A stretch of DNA of 64,000 nt from JAKFWF01 sp963750535 (GTDB taxonomy: Bacteria > Pseudomonadota > Alphaproteobacteria > Rhizobiales > Hyphomicrobiaceae), in contig CAVVRF010000030.1 in the NCBI GenBank assembly GCA_963750535.1, forward strand, positions 27,193 through 91,192, read 5' to 3'. Each line of letters opens with the position of its first letter. Positions within the stretch are counted from its first letter, which is position 1. Below the pieces are notes generated by a model. It did not search any database, was not told the origin of the DNA, and worked only from the letters and a program-made list of their open reading frames with translations. The translations under genes were made by a program, and so were the position numbers. Shown here in pieces: positions 30,431 through 38,891 of this stretch.

Positions 30431-31504
30431 CTATCGCAAACGCGCCATGATGGCGGCCGCGATCTCGGCATAGGCCATTGCCGGCGCACCATCGGGCTCG
30501 GTGACGACGATCGGCAGGCCGCTGTCGGCGCGCTCGCGGATCGCCGGGTCGAGAGGGATTTCGCCCAGGAACGGCACGTCGAGCTTCTCGGCCTCGGCGC
30601 GCGCGCCGCCATGCCCGAAGATGTGGTGTCGCTTGCCGCAGTCGTCACAAACGAAATAGCTCATGTTCTCGACGACGCCGAGCACCGGCACGCTGACCGA
30701 GCGGAACATCTCGACGCCCCGGCGGGCGTCGATCAGGGCCAGATCCTGGGGCGTCGACACGATGATCGCGCCGGCGAGCGGGGCCGACTGGGCAAGCGTC
30801 AGCTGCACGTCGCCGGTACCGGGCGGCATATCGACTATGAGCACGTCGAGAGCACCCCAGGCGATGTCGCGCAGCATCTGGGTCAGCGCCGATGCCACCA
30901 TCGGGCCGCGCCAGACCAGCGCCTTGTCGGCATCGACCACCAGGCCGATCGACATCGCCTTGCAGCCATAGGCCTCCAGCGGCGACAGCGTTCGCCCGGC
31001 GACAACGCTTGGTCGCCCCTTGATGTTGAGCAGTTTCGGCAGCGACGGCCCGTAGATATCGGCGTCGAGTATCCCAATCGCCAGCCCCTGCGACCGCAGC
31101 GCCAGCGCCAGATTGACCGCGGTGGTCGACTTGCCGACGCCGCCCTTGCCGGAGGCGACCGCGATGATCTTCTTGACCTTGGCGAGGCTCGCGAACCGCG
31201 GCGGCGGTGCAAGCTCGGCGGGCTTCGGCCGCTGTGAGGGGACAGGTTTCGGCAGCGGCGCCGCGCGGTCGGCGGTGAGCGTGACCAATGCACGTGCGAC
31301 GCCCGGCAGCGCCATGATCCCCGCCTCGGCCTGCTGCCGGACCGGTTCCCAGAGTGACGCCTCCTTCGGATCGATCGGGATCGTCACCGAGATCCGGTCG
31401 CCGGCGACCACGATCTCGATCGCACGCTCGCCCTCGACCCGCAGCGCCGCGCCGTCGGGAGCGTGGAGCCCGGACAACACCTTGGCCACCATCTCGCGTG
31501 TCAT
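30431..31504 (-). CDS. mrp: Mrp/ApbC family iron-sulfur cluster carrier ATPase
   Basis: A P-loop ATPase of 357 residues that transfers Fe-S clusters. An N-terminal MIP18/DUF59-like domain (about 1-90) leads to the deviant Walker A SGKGGVGKST, LDADIYGPSLPKLL, DMPPGTGDVQLTL, and VENMSYFVCDDCGKRHHIFG, whose CxxC binds the bridging cluster. Cytoplasmic. Adjacent downstream are formate dehydrogenase genes, which need Fe-S clusters, but the spacing does not show an operon. Confidence 0.93.
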   Translation of the reverse strand: MTREMVAKVLSGLHAPDGAALRVEGERAIEIVVAGDRISVTIPIDPKEASLWEPVRQQAEAGIMALPGVARALVTLTADRAAPLPKPVPSQRPKPAELAPPPRFASLAKVKKIIAVASGKGGVGKSTTAVNLALALRSQGLAIGILDADIYGPSLPKLLNIKGRPSVVAGRTLSPLEAYGCKAMSIGLVVDADKALVWRGPMVASALTQMLRDIAWGALDVLIVDMPPGTGDVQLTLAQSAPLAGAIIVSTPQDLALIDARRGVEMFRSVSVPVLGVVENMSYFVCDDCGKRHHIFGHGGARAEAEKLDVPFLGEIPLDPAIRERADSGLPIVVTEPDGAPAMAYAEIAAAIMARLR

Positions 31505-31589
31505 TGCCGGAAGCTGCCTTCAGGAAAAACGATGCGGGGACCGGGCAGACGCCCGATCCCCACAATTTCTAGCACGGACTGCGATGGCT

Positions 31590-31748
31590 TCAGCTTTTCG
31601 GCGCGCCCGTCAACCGGGGATCGGGCTCGATGCGTGCCCCGGACGTTGTATAGGCGCCATCGGCGGTACGCTGATAGGTCTCCAGCAGCGTCGCGGCGCC
31701 GAAGCCGATCCCGGCAATCACCAACAAAGCTGCGATGAACGCTTTCAT
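31590..31748 (-). CDS. Small membrane-anchored protein at the end of the formate dehydrogenase operon
   Basis: A 52-residue product: a hydrophobic N-terminal segment (MKAFIAALLVIAGIGFGAATLL), then a polar tail with RTADGAYTTSGARI and PDPRLTGAPKS. It begins 12 bp after the gamma subunit stop on the same strand and has GGGAGACAGGC just upstream. No family is known to me. The position suggests a role tied to the formate dehydrogenase membrane complex, which is inference. Confidence 0.65.
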   Translation of the reverse strand: MKAFIAALLVIAGIGFGAATLLETYQRTADGAYTTSGARIEPDPRLTGAPKS

Positions 31749-31760
31749 GCCTGTCTCCCT

Positions 31761-32778
31761 TCACTCGGCGGCGGCAGGTGCGCGCCCGCCCGAAATATCC
31801 TGCGGCCGCTTGATCGCGACCTTGTCGACCCAAACGCCGTGATGCTCCTTGGCCCAGTTCAGATCGACCTCGCCGCGGCCCATGGCATCGAACGCGCCTT
31901 CCATGCCGAGCGTGCCGATATAGATGTGCGCCACAATTATCGCGATCATCACCAGGCCCGTGATGCCATGCACGATGCTCGAAAGCTGCATGCCGGCGAT
32001 GGCAATCTCGATCGGCCGGAACATCATGATGTAGCCGGAGACCGACAGCGCGATGCCGCCGAGCACGGTTGCCCAGAACACCAGCTTCTGGCCGGCATTG
32101 AAGCGATCGGCCGGCGGGTGCTTGCGGCCGATCAGGCCGCCGCCCTGGACGAACCAGCGCAGATCGAGCGTCGAGGGAAAGTTATCCTTTATCCAGAACA
32201 GGAACATCAGCACGATTCCGAGCGCGAAGGCGAAGCTCACGTAGTTGTGCACGAGCTTGCCCAGCTGCGTCAGGCTGGCGAACGCCTCCGGACCGATCAG
32301 CGGCAACAGCAGGCCCTTGCCGAACACCAGGTTGAGGCCGGTCAGCCCGAGCAGAATGAACGACATCGCCGTCAGCCAGTGAATGAACCGGTCGAACCCG
32401 CCGAAGCGCACGATCGTGCGATCCGAGCGGCCCGAAATCGATCCTGATGCGGCCACGGAACAGGTAGAAGAGTACCAGCAGCGCCAGGATGCCGAGGATC
32501 GATGCCTTGCCAATCATCGGCATCGTCTGCTGGTGCAGCGCGCGATATTCGAGGCCCGTCGGCTTGATCAGATCGCGGGACCGCGCGTCCGGGATCGTCA
32601 CCCGCCCGGAGAGGACGTCGCCGCTGCCGGGCTTCAGTGCATCGAGCAGCTGCTTCTCCTTGACCGAGCTGGCGGTCGGGTTGACCGAGCTCGGTTGCTG
32701 CGCGACGGCCGGTGCGACGAGCAGAAAGACCGCGACAATTGCAGCCAGCGCTCTGCGGTACAGTGGAAGGATTTGCAT
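31761..32778 (-). CDS. Formate dehydrogenase gamma subunit (cytochrome b), frame broken once
   Basis: Membrane cytochrome b that passes electrons from formate dehydrogenase to quinone. The N-terminus has a signal-like stretch, and the first frame runs through LHQQTMPMIGKASILGILALLVLFYLF. An extra A at about 32435 (AAA for AA on the plus strand) shifts it. The second frame continues RTIVRFGGFDRFIHWLTAMSFILLGLTG with later helices. His residues in FIHW, VHNYVSF, and IVHGITG fit bis-haem coordination. Repaired length is 338 residues. The ATG at 32778 lies 72 bp after the beta subunit. Confidence 0.87.
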
Positions 32779-32850
32779 TCGATCACTCCTGATGGCGTCT
32801 GGGATGCGTCGAGCGGCGGCATCCGTGCCGCCCGACCTTGAACGTCGCGA

Positions 32851-33447
32851 TCAGGTCGCGATCTCTTCCTTGTAGGCGGTTTTCCAACCCCACGCGCCCG
32901 AGCCGTAGCCACGCTTGGCGACGCGCTCCTTGTAGATCTGCGCGATGATCTGGCCGTCACCGGCGAGCAGGGCCTTGGTCGAGCACATCTCGGCGCAAAG
33001 CGGCAACTTGCCCTCGGCGAGCCGATTGGCGCCATAAGCCACGTACTCCGCCTTGGTATTGTCGGCTTCCGGTCCGCCGGCGCAGTAGGTGCATTTATCC
33101 ATCTTGCCGCGGGAGCCGAAATTGGCGGTCTTCGGATACTGCGGCGCGCCGAACGGACAGGCGTAGAAGCAGTAGCCGCAACCAATGCAAAGCTCCTTGG
33201 AGTGCAGCACCACGCCGTCGTCGGTCGTGTAGAAGCAATCGACCGGGCAGACCGCGGCGCAGGGCGCATCGGTACAGTGCATGCAGGCCATCGACACCGA
33301 TCGCTCGCCCGGCTTGCCGTCATTGATCGTGACCACGCGCCTGCGATTGATGCCCCATGGAACATCATTCTCGTTCTTGCAGGCGGTGACGCAGGCGTTG
33401 CATTCGATGCAGCGGTCCGCGTCGCAGAGGAATTTCATGCGTGCCAT
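32851..33447 (-). CDS. Formate dehydrogenase beta subunit, four-cluster ferredoxin (FDH3 type)
   Basis: A 198-residue electron-transfer subunit with four [4Fe-4S] sites: CIECNACVTACK, CMHCTDAPCAAVCPVDC, CIGCGYCFYACPFGAP, and CTYCAGG paired with CAEMC. It links the molybdenum subunit to the cytochrome b. The ATG at 33447 begins MARMKFLCD; six extra upstream codons are possible. The gene sits 14 bp after the alpha subunit stop. NCBI-style naming would be FDH3 subunit beta. Confidence 0.92.
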   Translation of the reverse strand: MARMKFLCDADRCIECNACVTACKNENDVPWGINRRRVVTINDGKPGERSVSMACMHCTDAPCAAVCPVDCFYTTDDGVVLHSKELCIGCGYCFYACPFGAPQYPKTANFGSRGKMDKCTYCAGGPEADNTKAEYVAYGANRLAEGKLPLCAEMCSTKALLAGDGQIIAQIYKERVAKRGYGSGAWGWKTAYKEEIAT

Positions 33448-33461
33448 TTGAGCCTCTCTCT

Positions 33462-36455
33462 TCAAGCCGCGCGGATCTGGCAGAGCGTCACCTTGCCTTC
33501 GTGCATCGCGGTGACCGGGTCGAATCCGTAGGTGGTGACGATGTTCACGCTTTCACCGAGCACGATCGGATCGGTGCCGGCGGGATAGTTCTTGCGCTGG
33601 TCCTCGCCCTGGTACCAGCCGCCGAAGTGGAACGGCATCCAGGCGACGCCCTTGCCGACGCGCTCGGTAACCAGTGCCTTGACCTTCACCTTCGACTGCG
33701 ACTCGGGACCGTAGACCCATACCCACTGGCCTTCGGTGATGCCGCGGGCGGCGGCATCGGCTGGATTGATCTCGACGAACATGTCCTGCTGCAATTCGGC
33801 CAGCCACTTGTTCGACCGCGTCTCCTCGCCACCGCCTTCGTACTCGACGAGCCGGCCGGACGACAGGATGATCGGGAACTCCTTGGCGACGCCCTTATCG
33901 ACCGCGGCCTTCTGCACCGAGAAGCCGACGTTCATGACGCGGAACGACTTGAAGTCGGGACGCGTCGGATACTTGGTGACGAGGTCCACGCGCGGCGAAT
34001 AGATCGGCTCGCGATGCACAGGGACCGGATCGGGCAGGTTCCACGCATTGGCCCGCGCCTTGGCGTTGCCGTAGGGCGCGCACCCGTGCGCAATGGCGAC
34101 GCGCTGGATGCCGCCCGACAGGTCGATTGCCCACGACACGGTGTCGGGATTATTGCCGCCGATCTTGTTGATGACCGCAAGCTCGCTCTCGGTCAGATCC
34201 TTGTCCCATCCGAGCTTCTTCAGCACACCGAGCGTGAATTCCGGATAGCCGTCCTTGATCTCGGAGCCGAGCGAATACGATCCCTCGGCGAGCAGGTTGT
34301 GCTTGATCTCGCGCTCGACCTCGGTGCCGCTCGCGTCCTTCTCCTTCACCTTGATGGCGCGCTCGACGCCGAAGCGGGCACGGAAGGTGCCGCCGCCGTC
34401 CTTCACCTCGAGGTTGGTGTTGTAGAGGATCGGCGAGCCCGGGTGCCTGTGCTCCGGCGTGCCCCAGCACGGCCACGGTAGACCGTAGTAGTCGCCAGCG
34501 ATTTCCGCCGGCGCGTCGGCCTTGGCGCGCAAGGTGACGAGGTCGAATGCCCCCTGGTTCTTCATGTGCGCCTTGAGGCGCTCGGGCGACTGGCCGCAAT
34601 AGCCGGTCGAGAAGCCGCCGCGGTTGATCTCGCTCAGGAGCGATTCAGCCTCCGGCTCGTCGCCGAACTTGCCTTTCACCAACTTGATGTTCTTGAACAT
34701 TTTGTCGGCGTAGCCGAGCCGCTTGGCAAGCTCGTACACGACCCAGTTGTCGATCGCGCTTTCGAATATCGGCTCGACGATCTTCTCGCCCCACTGCAGC
34801 GAGCGGTTCGATGCCGTCCGCGTGCCGTGCTGCTCGAGGCTGGTGGCGATCGGCAACAGGTAGGTGCCGTTCTTCCTGCCGCCGAGCGAGACGAAGTTGG
34901 TGGGATGCGGGTCGGCCACCACCAGCAGTTCGAGAGCGGCGAGGCCCTTCACCATCTCCGGCATGCGCGGGACAGTATTGCCGCCATGGCCGAATATGAT
35001 CGCCGCCTTGAGATTGTCGCGCTGGTCGACCTGGCCCTTTGGCGCGGTCACCGCATCGAACCAGCGGGTCGACGGAATGCCCGCCATCGTGCGGTAGTTG
35101 ATCTTGGTGTTGTTGGGCCCGTCCTTCTTGTCGAAGCGGCTGTCGAGCCACTCGAAGTCGACCTCCCAAACGCGCGACCAGTGCCTCCAGGCACCATCGT
35201 CGAGGCCGTAGTAGAGCGGCAGCGTCGCGATATCGACGCCGAGGTCGGTTGCGCCCTGCACATTGCAGTGGCCGCGGAAGATGTTGGCCCCGGTGCCGGC
35301 TGCGCCGACGTTACCGGTCGCCAGCAACAGGATGCAGTAGGCACGCACGTTGGCCGTGCCGACGGAATGCTGCGTTCCGCCCATGCACCAGATGAACGTC
35401 GACGGACGCTCCTTGGCAAACAGCTCGGCTACATGCTTCAACTGCTCGCCGGGGATGCCGGTGACATCCTCGACCGTCTTCGGGTCCCACTTCTTCACCT
35501 CGGCGCGGACGTCGTCCATGCCGTGCACGCGCTGCTGGATGAACGTCTTGTCTTCCCAGCCGTTCTCGAAGATGTGCCACAGCAGCCCCCAGATCACCGG
35601 AATGTCCGTGCCCGAGCGGAAGCGCACATACTCGGTGGCGTGCGCCGCGGTGCGGGTCATGCGCGGATCGAAGACAACGAGATTGGCGCGATTGATCTCC
35701 TTGCCGGTCAGCACGTGCTGCAGTGACACGGGATGCGCCTCGGCGGCGTTCGATCCCATGAACACGATCGTCTTGGAGTTGCGGATGTCGTTGTAGGAGT
35801 TGGTTTGCGCGCCGTAGCCCCAGGTGTTGGCGACGCCGGCGACCGTGGTCGAATGGCAGATGCGGGCCTGGTGGTCGACGGAATTGGTGCCCCAGAACGC
35901 CGCCATCTTGCGGAACAGGTAGGCGCTTTCGTTGGTGAACTTCGCCGAGCCGAGCCACCAGACCAACTCGGGGCCGGACTTCTCGCGGATGTCCTGCATC
36001 TTGGCGCTGATCTCGTCCAGCGCCTGCTTCCAGGTGATCTTCTGATACTGGCCGTCGACCAGCTTCATCGGATACTTCAGGCGCCGGTCGCCGAACACGA
36101 TCTCGCGGATCGCCGCGCCCTTGGCGCAGTGGGCGCCGCGGTTGATGGGCGAATCCCACGACGGCTCCTGGCCGACCCACACGCCGTTCTGCACCTCCGC
36201 CGTCACCGTGCAGCCGACCGAGCAGTGCGTACACACGTTCTTCTTGATCTCGACCGGTTTCGAATGGTCGATCATGGCGACCGCATGGGCCTTCTGCACG
36301 GTGGCCGAACCGAGCGTACCGAGCGCGGCGAGCCCGGTGGCGGTGACACCGGCATTGCGCAGGAATGCGCGCCGATCCAAGGCCGCCGTGCCATTGTCTG
36401 CGTTCGGTGCCAGGCTGGACTTGCGGGCTTTGTTGTCGAGGCGTTTGGTCAACAT
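33462..36455 (-). CDS. Formate dehydrogenase alpha (catalytic molybdenum) subunit, Tat-exported
   Basis: A 997-residue molybdo-bis-MGD enzyme oxidising formate to CO2 in the periplasm. The Tat signal holds DRRAFLRNAGVTATGLAALG. The [4Fe-4S] site is C75-x2-C78-x3-C82-x27-C110. The metal ligand is Cys200, in ARICHSTTVAG, followed by the catalytic His201. No UGA interrupts the frame, so this is the selenium-independent form. An upstream 66-codon extension is low-complexity and unlikely. Beta, gamma and TorD-like genes flank it in one operon. Confidence 0.95.
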   Translation of the reverse strand: MLTKRLDNKARKSSLAPNADNGTAALDRRAFLRNAGVTATGLAALGTLGSATVQKAHAVAMIDHSKPVEIKKNVCTHCSVGCTVTAEVQNGVWVGQEPSWDSPINRGAHCAKGAAIREIVFGDRRLKYPMKLVDGQYQKITWKQALDEISAKMQDIREKSGPELVWWLGSAKFTNESAYLFRKMAAFWGTNSVDHQARICHSTTVAGVANTWGYGAQTNSYNDIRNSKTIVFMGSNAAEAHPVSLQHVLTGKEINRANLVVFDPRMTRTAAHATEYVRFRSGTDIPVIWGLLWHIFENGWEDKTFIQQRVHGMDDVRAEVKKWDPKTVEDVTGIPGEQLKHVAELFAKERPSTFIWCMGGTQHSVGTANVRAYCILLLATGNVGAAGTGANIFRGHCNVQGATDLGVDIATLPLYYGLDDGAWRHWSRVWEVDFEWLDSRFDKKDGPNNTKINYRTMAGIPSTRWFDAVTAPKGQVDQRDNLKAAIIFGHGGNTVPRMPEMVKGLAALELLVVADPHPTNFVSLGGRKNGTYLLPIATSLEQHGTRTASNRSLQWGEKIVEPIFESAIDNWVVYELAKRLGYADKMFKNIKLVKGKFGDEPEAESLLSEINRGGFSTGYCGQSPERLKAHMKNQGAFDLVTLRAKADAPAEIAGDYYGLPWPCWGTPEHRHPGSPILYNTNLEVKDGGGTFRARFGVERAIKVKEKDASGTEVEREIKHNLLAEGSYSLGSEIKDGYPEFTLGVLKKLGWDKDLTESELAVINKIGGNNPDTVSWAIDLSGGIQRVAIAHGCAPYGNAKARANAWNLPDPVPVHREPIYSPRVDLVTKYPTRPDFKSFRVMNVGFSVQKAAVDKGVAKEFPIILSSGRLVEYEGGGEETRSNKWLAELQQDMFVEINPADAAARGITEGQWVWVYGPESQSKVKVKALVTERVGKGVAWMPFHFGGWYQGEDQRKNYPAGTDPIVLGESVNIVTTYGFDPVTAMHEGKVTLCQIRAA

Positions 36456-36516
36456 TGGCAGCTCCGCTGCTTGAATTCTACGCGATTGTTCGAAGGCATG
36501 ACGGCGATCATCCGGC

Positions 36517-36717
36517 TCAGTAGCGGTTGGTCGCGTAGTACTTCTTGACGTGATCGCTTTCGCGGTAGCGCGTCTTCTTCTTGTCTGCGGCGGACTCCAC
36601 GGCCATGGCCGGCGAGGCAGCGCCGGCGGCGACGGTCGCTGCGCCGGCGGCACCGGTGCCGATGCCTTTGAGGAACCCGCGGCGATCCAGACTGATCTCG
36701 GCTTTGGTTTTCGACAT
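36517..36717 (-). CDS. Small Tat-signal protein of formate dehydrogenase regions
   Basis: A 66-residue protein whose first half is a Tat signal (LDRRGFLKGIGTGAAGAA). The second half is short and basic (DKKKTRYRESDHVKKYYATNRY). It matches the formate-dehydrogenase-region Tat target family (TIGR02811), recalled rather than searched. It sits 61 bp before fdh alpha and 17 bp after the TorD-like gene. Its role is unknown; it may be a small accessory of the exported enzyme. Confidence 0.82.
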   Translation of the reverse strand: MSKTKAEISLDRRGFLKGIGTGAAGAATVAAGAASPAMAVESAADKKKTRYRESDHVKKYYATNRY

Positions 36718-36734
36718 CCGATCCTCTCCGGTGC

Positions 36735-37514
36735 TCAAGCAGCGATTGCGAATGCGCGCGTTTCGATCTCGACCCACTGCAGGCCGAGCCGCGCGACGGC
36801 GCGATAGAAACTTGCCGACGGGGCAACCGAGATGTCGGCGAACAATTTCTGTGCCCACGGCTTCAGATGCGTCTCGAAGAAAGCGTCCTGCTCCGATTTC
36901 GCGGCGCCATAGCTGCCATCGATCAGCCCGGCCATCACGTCGAGCAGGGTGGCGATGCCGTCCTCGGGCTCGTAGATGTCGGGACGGCGCTCGATGCCGA
37001 GCCGGGCCAGGTCGGCGCGGACTGCCGCCAGCGGGCGCTCGTGCAGGAAGCCGGCGAGATAGTACGAGGCGTATGGCAGCACCTCGCCGCGGCCAACGCC
37101 GATGAAGACCTTGAAGAACTCCTCGCCGGCGGCTGCTTCCGTTGTCGCGCGGGCGGCATCGGCGAGTGCAATCTGGGTCAATCCGAGCGGCGTCGCGTCG
37201 CCCGTGACCTTGGCGATCCGCTCGAGCAGCGCCTGGCTCGGTGGCCGCGCCAGCACGTTGGCGAGCAGGCGATAAGTCCGTGCACGCGCCAGATCGACGT
37301 CGTCGAGGTCGGGGTGCGAATTGCTGGCGCCGTCGAAAAGATCAGGCCGCAGATCACTGCGCGGCACGCCGACTGCTGCCTCGACTGCGGCAACCCGATC
37401 TGCCGGTACGCGCGTCCACGCCGACACCGACGGCTGCGCAATGCCCAGCATCCGCGCCAGTGCGCCAACTCCACCGGCGGCATCGATCGCTCGCTGTAGG
37501 CCCTTCTCCCGCAT
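36735..37514 (-). CDS. TorD-like chaperone with an N-terminal Cro/YdaS-like HTH
   Basis: A 259-residue protein. Residues 1-60 contain a helix-turn-helix of Cro type (VGALARMLGIAQPSVSAW and VPADRVAAVEAAVG). Residues 70-259 are a TorD/DmsD-like maturation chaperone, including EFFKVFIGVGRGEVLPYASYYLAGFLHERPL. TorD proteins protect and insert cofactor into Tat-exported molybdoenzymes. The fusion could couple chaperone occupancy to transcription. The start is supported by AAGGGCGGA before the ATG. It heads the alpha/beta/gamma genes, which are all on the same strand. Confidence 0.85.
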   Translation of the reverse strand: MREKGLQRAIDAAGGVGALARMLGIAQPSVSAWTRVPADRVAAVEAAVGVPRSDLRPDLFDGASNSHPDLDDVDLARARTYRLLANVLARPPSQALLERIAKVTGDATPLGLTQIALADAARATTEAAAGEEFFKVFIGVGRGEVLPYASYYLAGFLHERPLAAVRADLARLGIERRPDIYEPEDGIATLLDVMAGLIDGSYGAAKSEQDAFFETHLKPWAQKLFADISVAPSASFYRAVARLGLQWVEIETRAFAIAA

Positions 37515-37639
37515 TCCGCCCTTCTCGCACAGTGATTGCACTGGGAGCGCCGTGTTTTGAATCGTGGTCGCTTCGACGCGTGGTCGGCAACACATCGATC
37601 ATCTACGTGCCCCGCATTTTGATAGCAGAGGCGAGCGGC

Positions 37640-37656
37640 CATAGGAAGTACCTATG
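37640..37656. promoter_or_regulatory. Candidate operator upstream of the formate dehydrogenase operon
   Basis: A perfect inverted repeat CATAGG-(5 bp)-CCTATG lies 126 bp before the TorD-like ATG, in the 225-bp gap between it and the DUF3306 gene. It is the only strong symmetric site in that gap. The binding protein is not known; the fused HTH of the TorD-like protein is one candidate. Confidence 0.4.
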
Positions 37657-37739
37657 CTCGAAGCGAGGATGCACAATTAGGTGAATTTAAGTCAGCAGAG
37701 CAAGTAGTTAGCTATCGCAGCAATAGTCCGTACCAAGAC

Positions 37740-38384
37740 TTATCTCGGCTGCGCGCCGCCATGTCGGCGACGGGCCGGACGCGGCTCGGCAGGTTCGGCG
37801 GCCGGATCGTGACGAAGTTCGCCATGGCTTTCAGCAACATGGCTGCTTGGCCCGGCGTCGAGTAACGGATCGGAAATTTCAGCAGAGTCCGCTCCGCCTC
37901 CGATTTTTGCGCCCGCGTCCATGTCGCCGGCCGCGCTCGCCGTTTGCTGCGTTGCGGGATGATTGGACGCGATCTCAGCAGGCTGCGGCGTGTTGTCACC
38001 GGGCAGCAGGCTTGGCGCGGCCTGCGCCAGCCACGCGGTCAGGTCCGTATCCGGCGCGATTTCCTCGAACAGCCCCGCGACTCCGCCCACGGCATTGAAG
38101 TCCCATTGGTTCTCGGCCACCTCGATGAAGTCGCGGATGGCCGGATCGAGCAACCACATCCGGCGCAGCGCCAGGCGCTGCAGTGCCACCGGCACCCCTT
38201 TCTGCAGGAATGCCGTGATATCGCTGTCGGCCGTCAGATCCTCGATTTTCGGTAGCTTCGAAAGGTCGACCTCGGGCTCCGCAGGCTCCACGCGCGGGGC
38301 TGGCTCCGGCTTCGGCTCGCCGGCCCGCCGCTTTTGCCGGGACCAGCGCGCCAGGAACGTCTCGTCACGTCCGCCATTGCTCAT
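37740..38384 (-). CDS. DUF3306 domain-containing protein
   Basis: A 214-residue protein with the DUF3306 start GGRDETFLARWSRQKRR, then LPKIEDLTADSDITAFLQKGVP and ALRRMWLLDPAIRDFIEVAENQWDFN. The C-terminus is a long Ala/Pro-rich tail ending RRRHGGAQPR. DUF3306 genes recur beside formate dehydrogenase genes in alphaproteobacteria, next to DUF3305. The function is unknown; a maturation or assembly role is inferred from context. It follows DUF3305 by 15 bp. Confidence 0.82.
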   Translation of the reverse strand: MSNGGRDETFLARWSRQKRRAGEPKPEPAPRVEPAEPEVDLSKLPKIEDLTADSDITAFLQKGVPVALQRLALRRMWLLDPAIRDFIEVAENQWDFNAVGGVAGLFEEIAPDTDLTAWLAQAAPSLLPGDNTPQPAEIASNHPATQQTASAAGDMDAGAKIGGGADSAEISDPLLDAGPSSHVAESHGELRHDPAAEPAEPRPARRRHGGAQPR

Positions 38385-38399
38385 CTTGCGTCACTCGGC

Positions 38400-38891
38400 T
38401 CAGAGCTCGCCATTTGACCGCCCGCCCGTGCCAGGAGCCTTGCTATCGCGCTTGCGCTTGATCATCGGGCGCTCGACGTGATGCTCGGCGATGAAACCGG
38501 CGATGGCGCCCGCGATCTCCGGCGGCATGGCAAGGGTCTCCACGACGTTGCTGCCGGCCTCGGTGCTGGCCTCGCCTTCCGCCGGGTCGGCGGTAACGAT
38601 CGTGATTTCGACCGGTGGTGAGTGCTCGTCCGGGCGCATGACCACCCATAATTTCGGCGCACCGGTCGCCAGGTTGTCGCGATAGTTGGCGGTGTCGGTG
38701 GAGTACAGATGAAGGGCGATGGCGCCGGCATAGTAGCGCTCGAACCCTTGCCCCTGGCCCAACGATGTCCACGGCTCCACATCGGGCGCGACCGGAAACA
38801 CCGCGATCGGCCGCCATACCGTCCCGCCCCATTGGCCGCCCAGCTCGCGACGCTCGACGGCGAGGCCGACAACGATCTGCTCCTCGATCAT
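38400..38891 (-). CDS. DUF3305 domain-containing protein
   Basis: A 163-residue protein beginning MIEEQIVVGLAVERRELGGQWGGTVWRPIAVFP, the usual DUF3305 opening. Its ATG overlaps the stop of the upstream DUF6352-type gene by 4 bp. It is predicted cytoplasmic with no cofactor motifs. The partnership with DUF3306 is conserved; the molecular task is unknown. Confidence 0.83.
   Translation of the reverse strand: MIEEQIVVGLAVERRELGGQWGGTVWRPIAVFPVAPDVEPWTSLGQGQGFERYYAGAIALHLYSTDTANYRDNLATGAPKLWVVMRPDEHSPPVEITIVTADPAEGEASTEAGSNVVETLAMPPEIAGAIAGFIAEHHVERPMIKRKRDSKAPGTGGRSNGEL

Noticed and set aside
33462..36455. Selenocysteine formate dehydrogenase
   Set aside because: The metal-ligand position is encoded by an ordinary Cys codon (Cys200), and no in-frame UGA is present.
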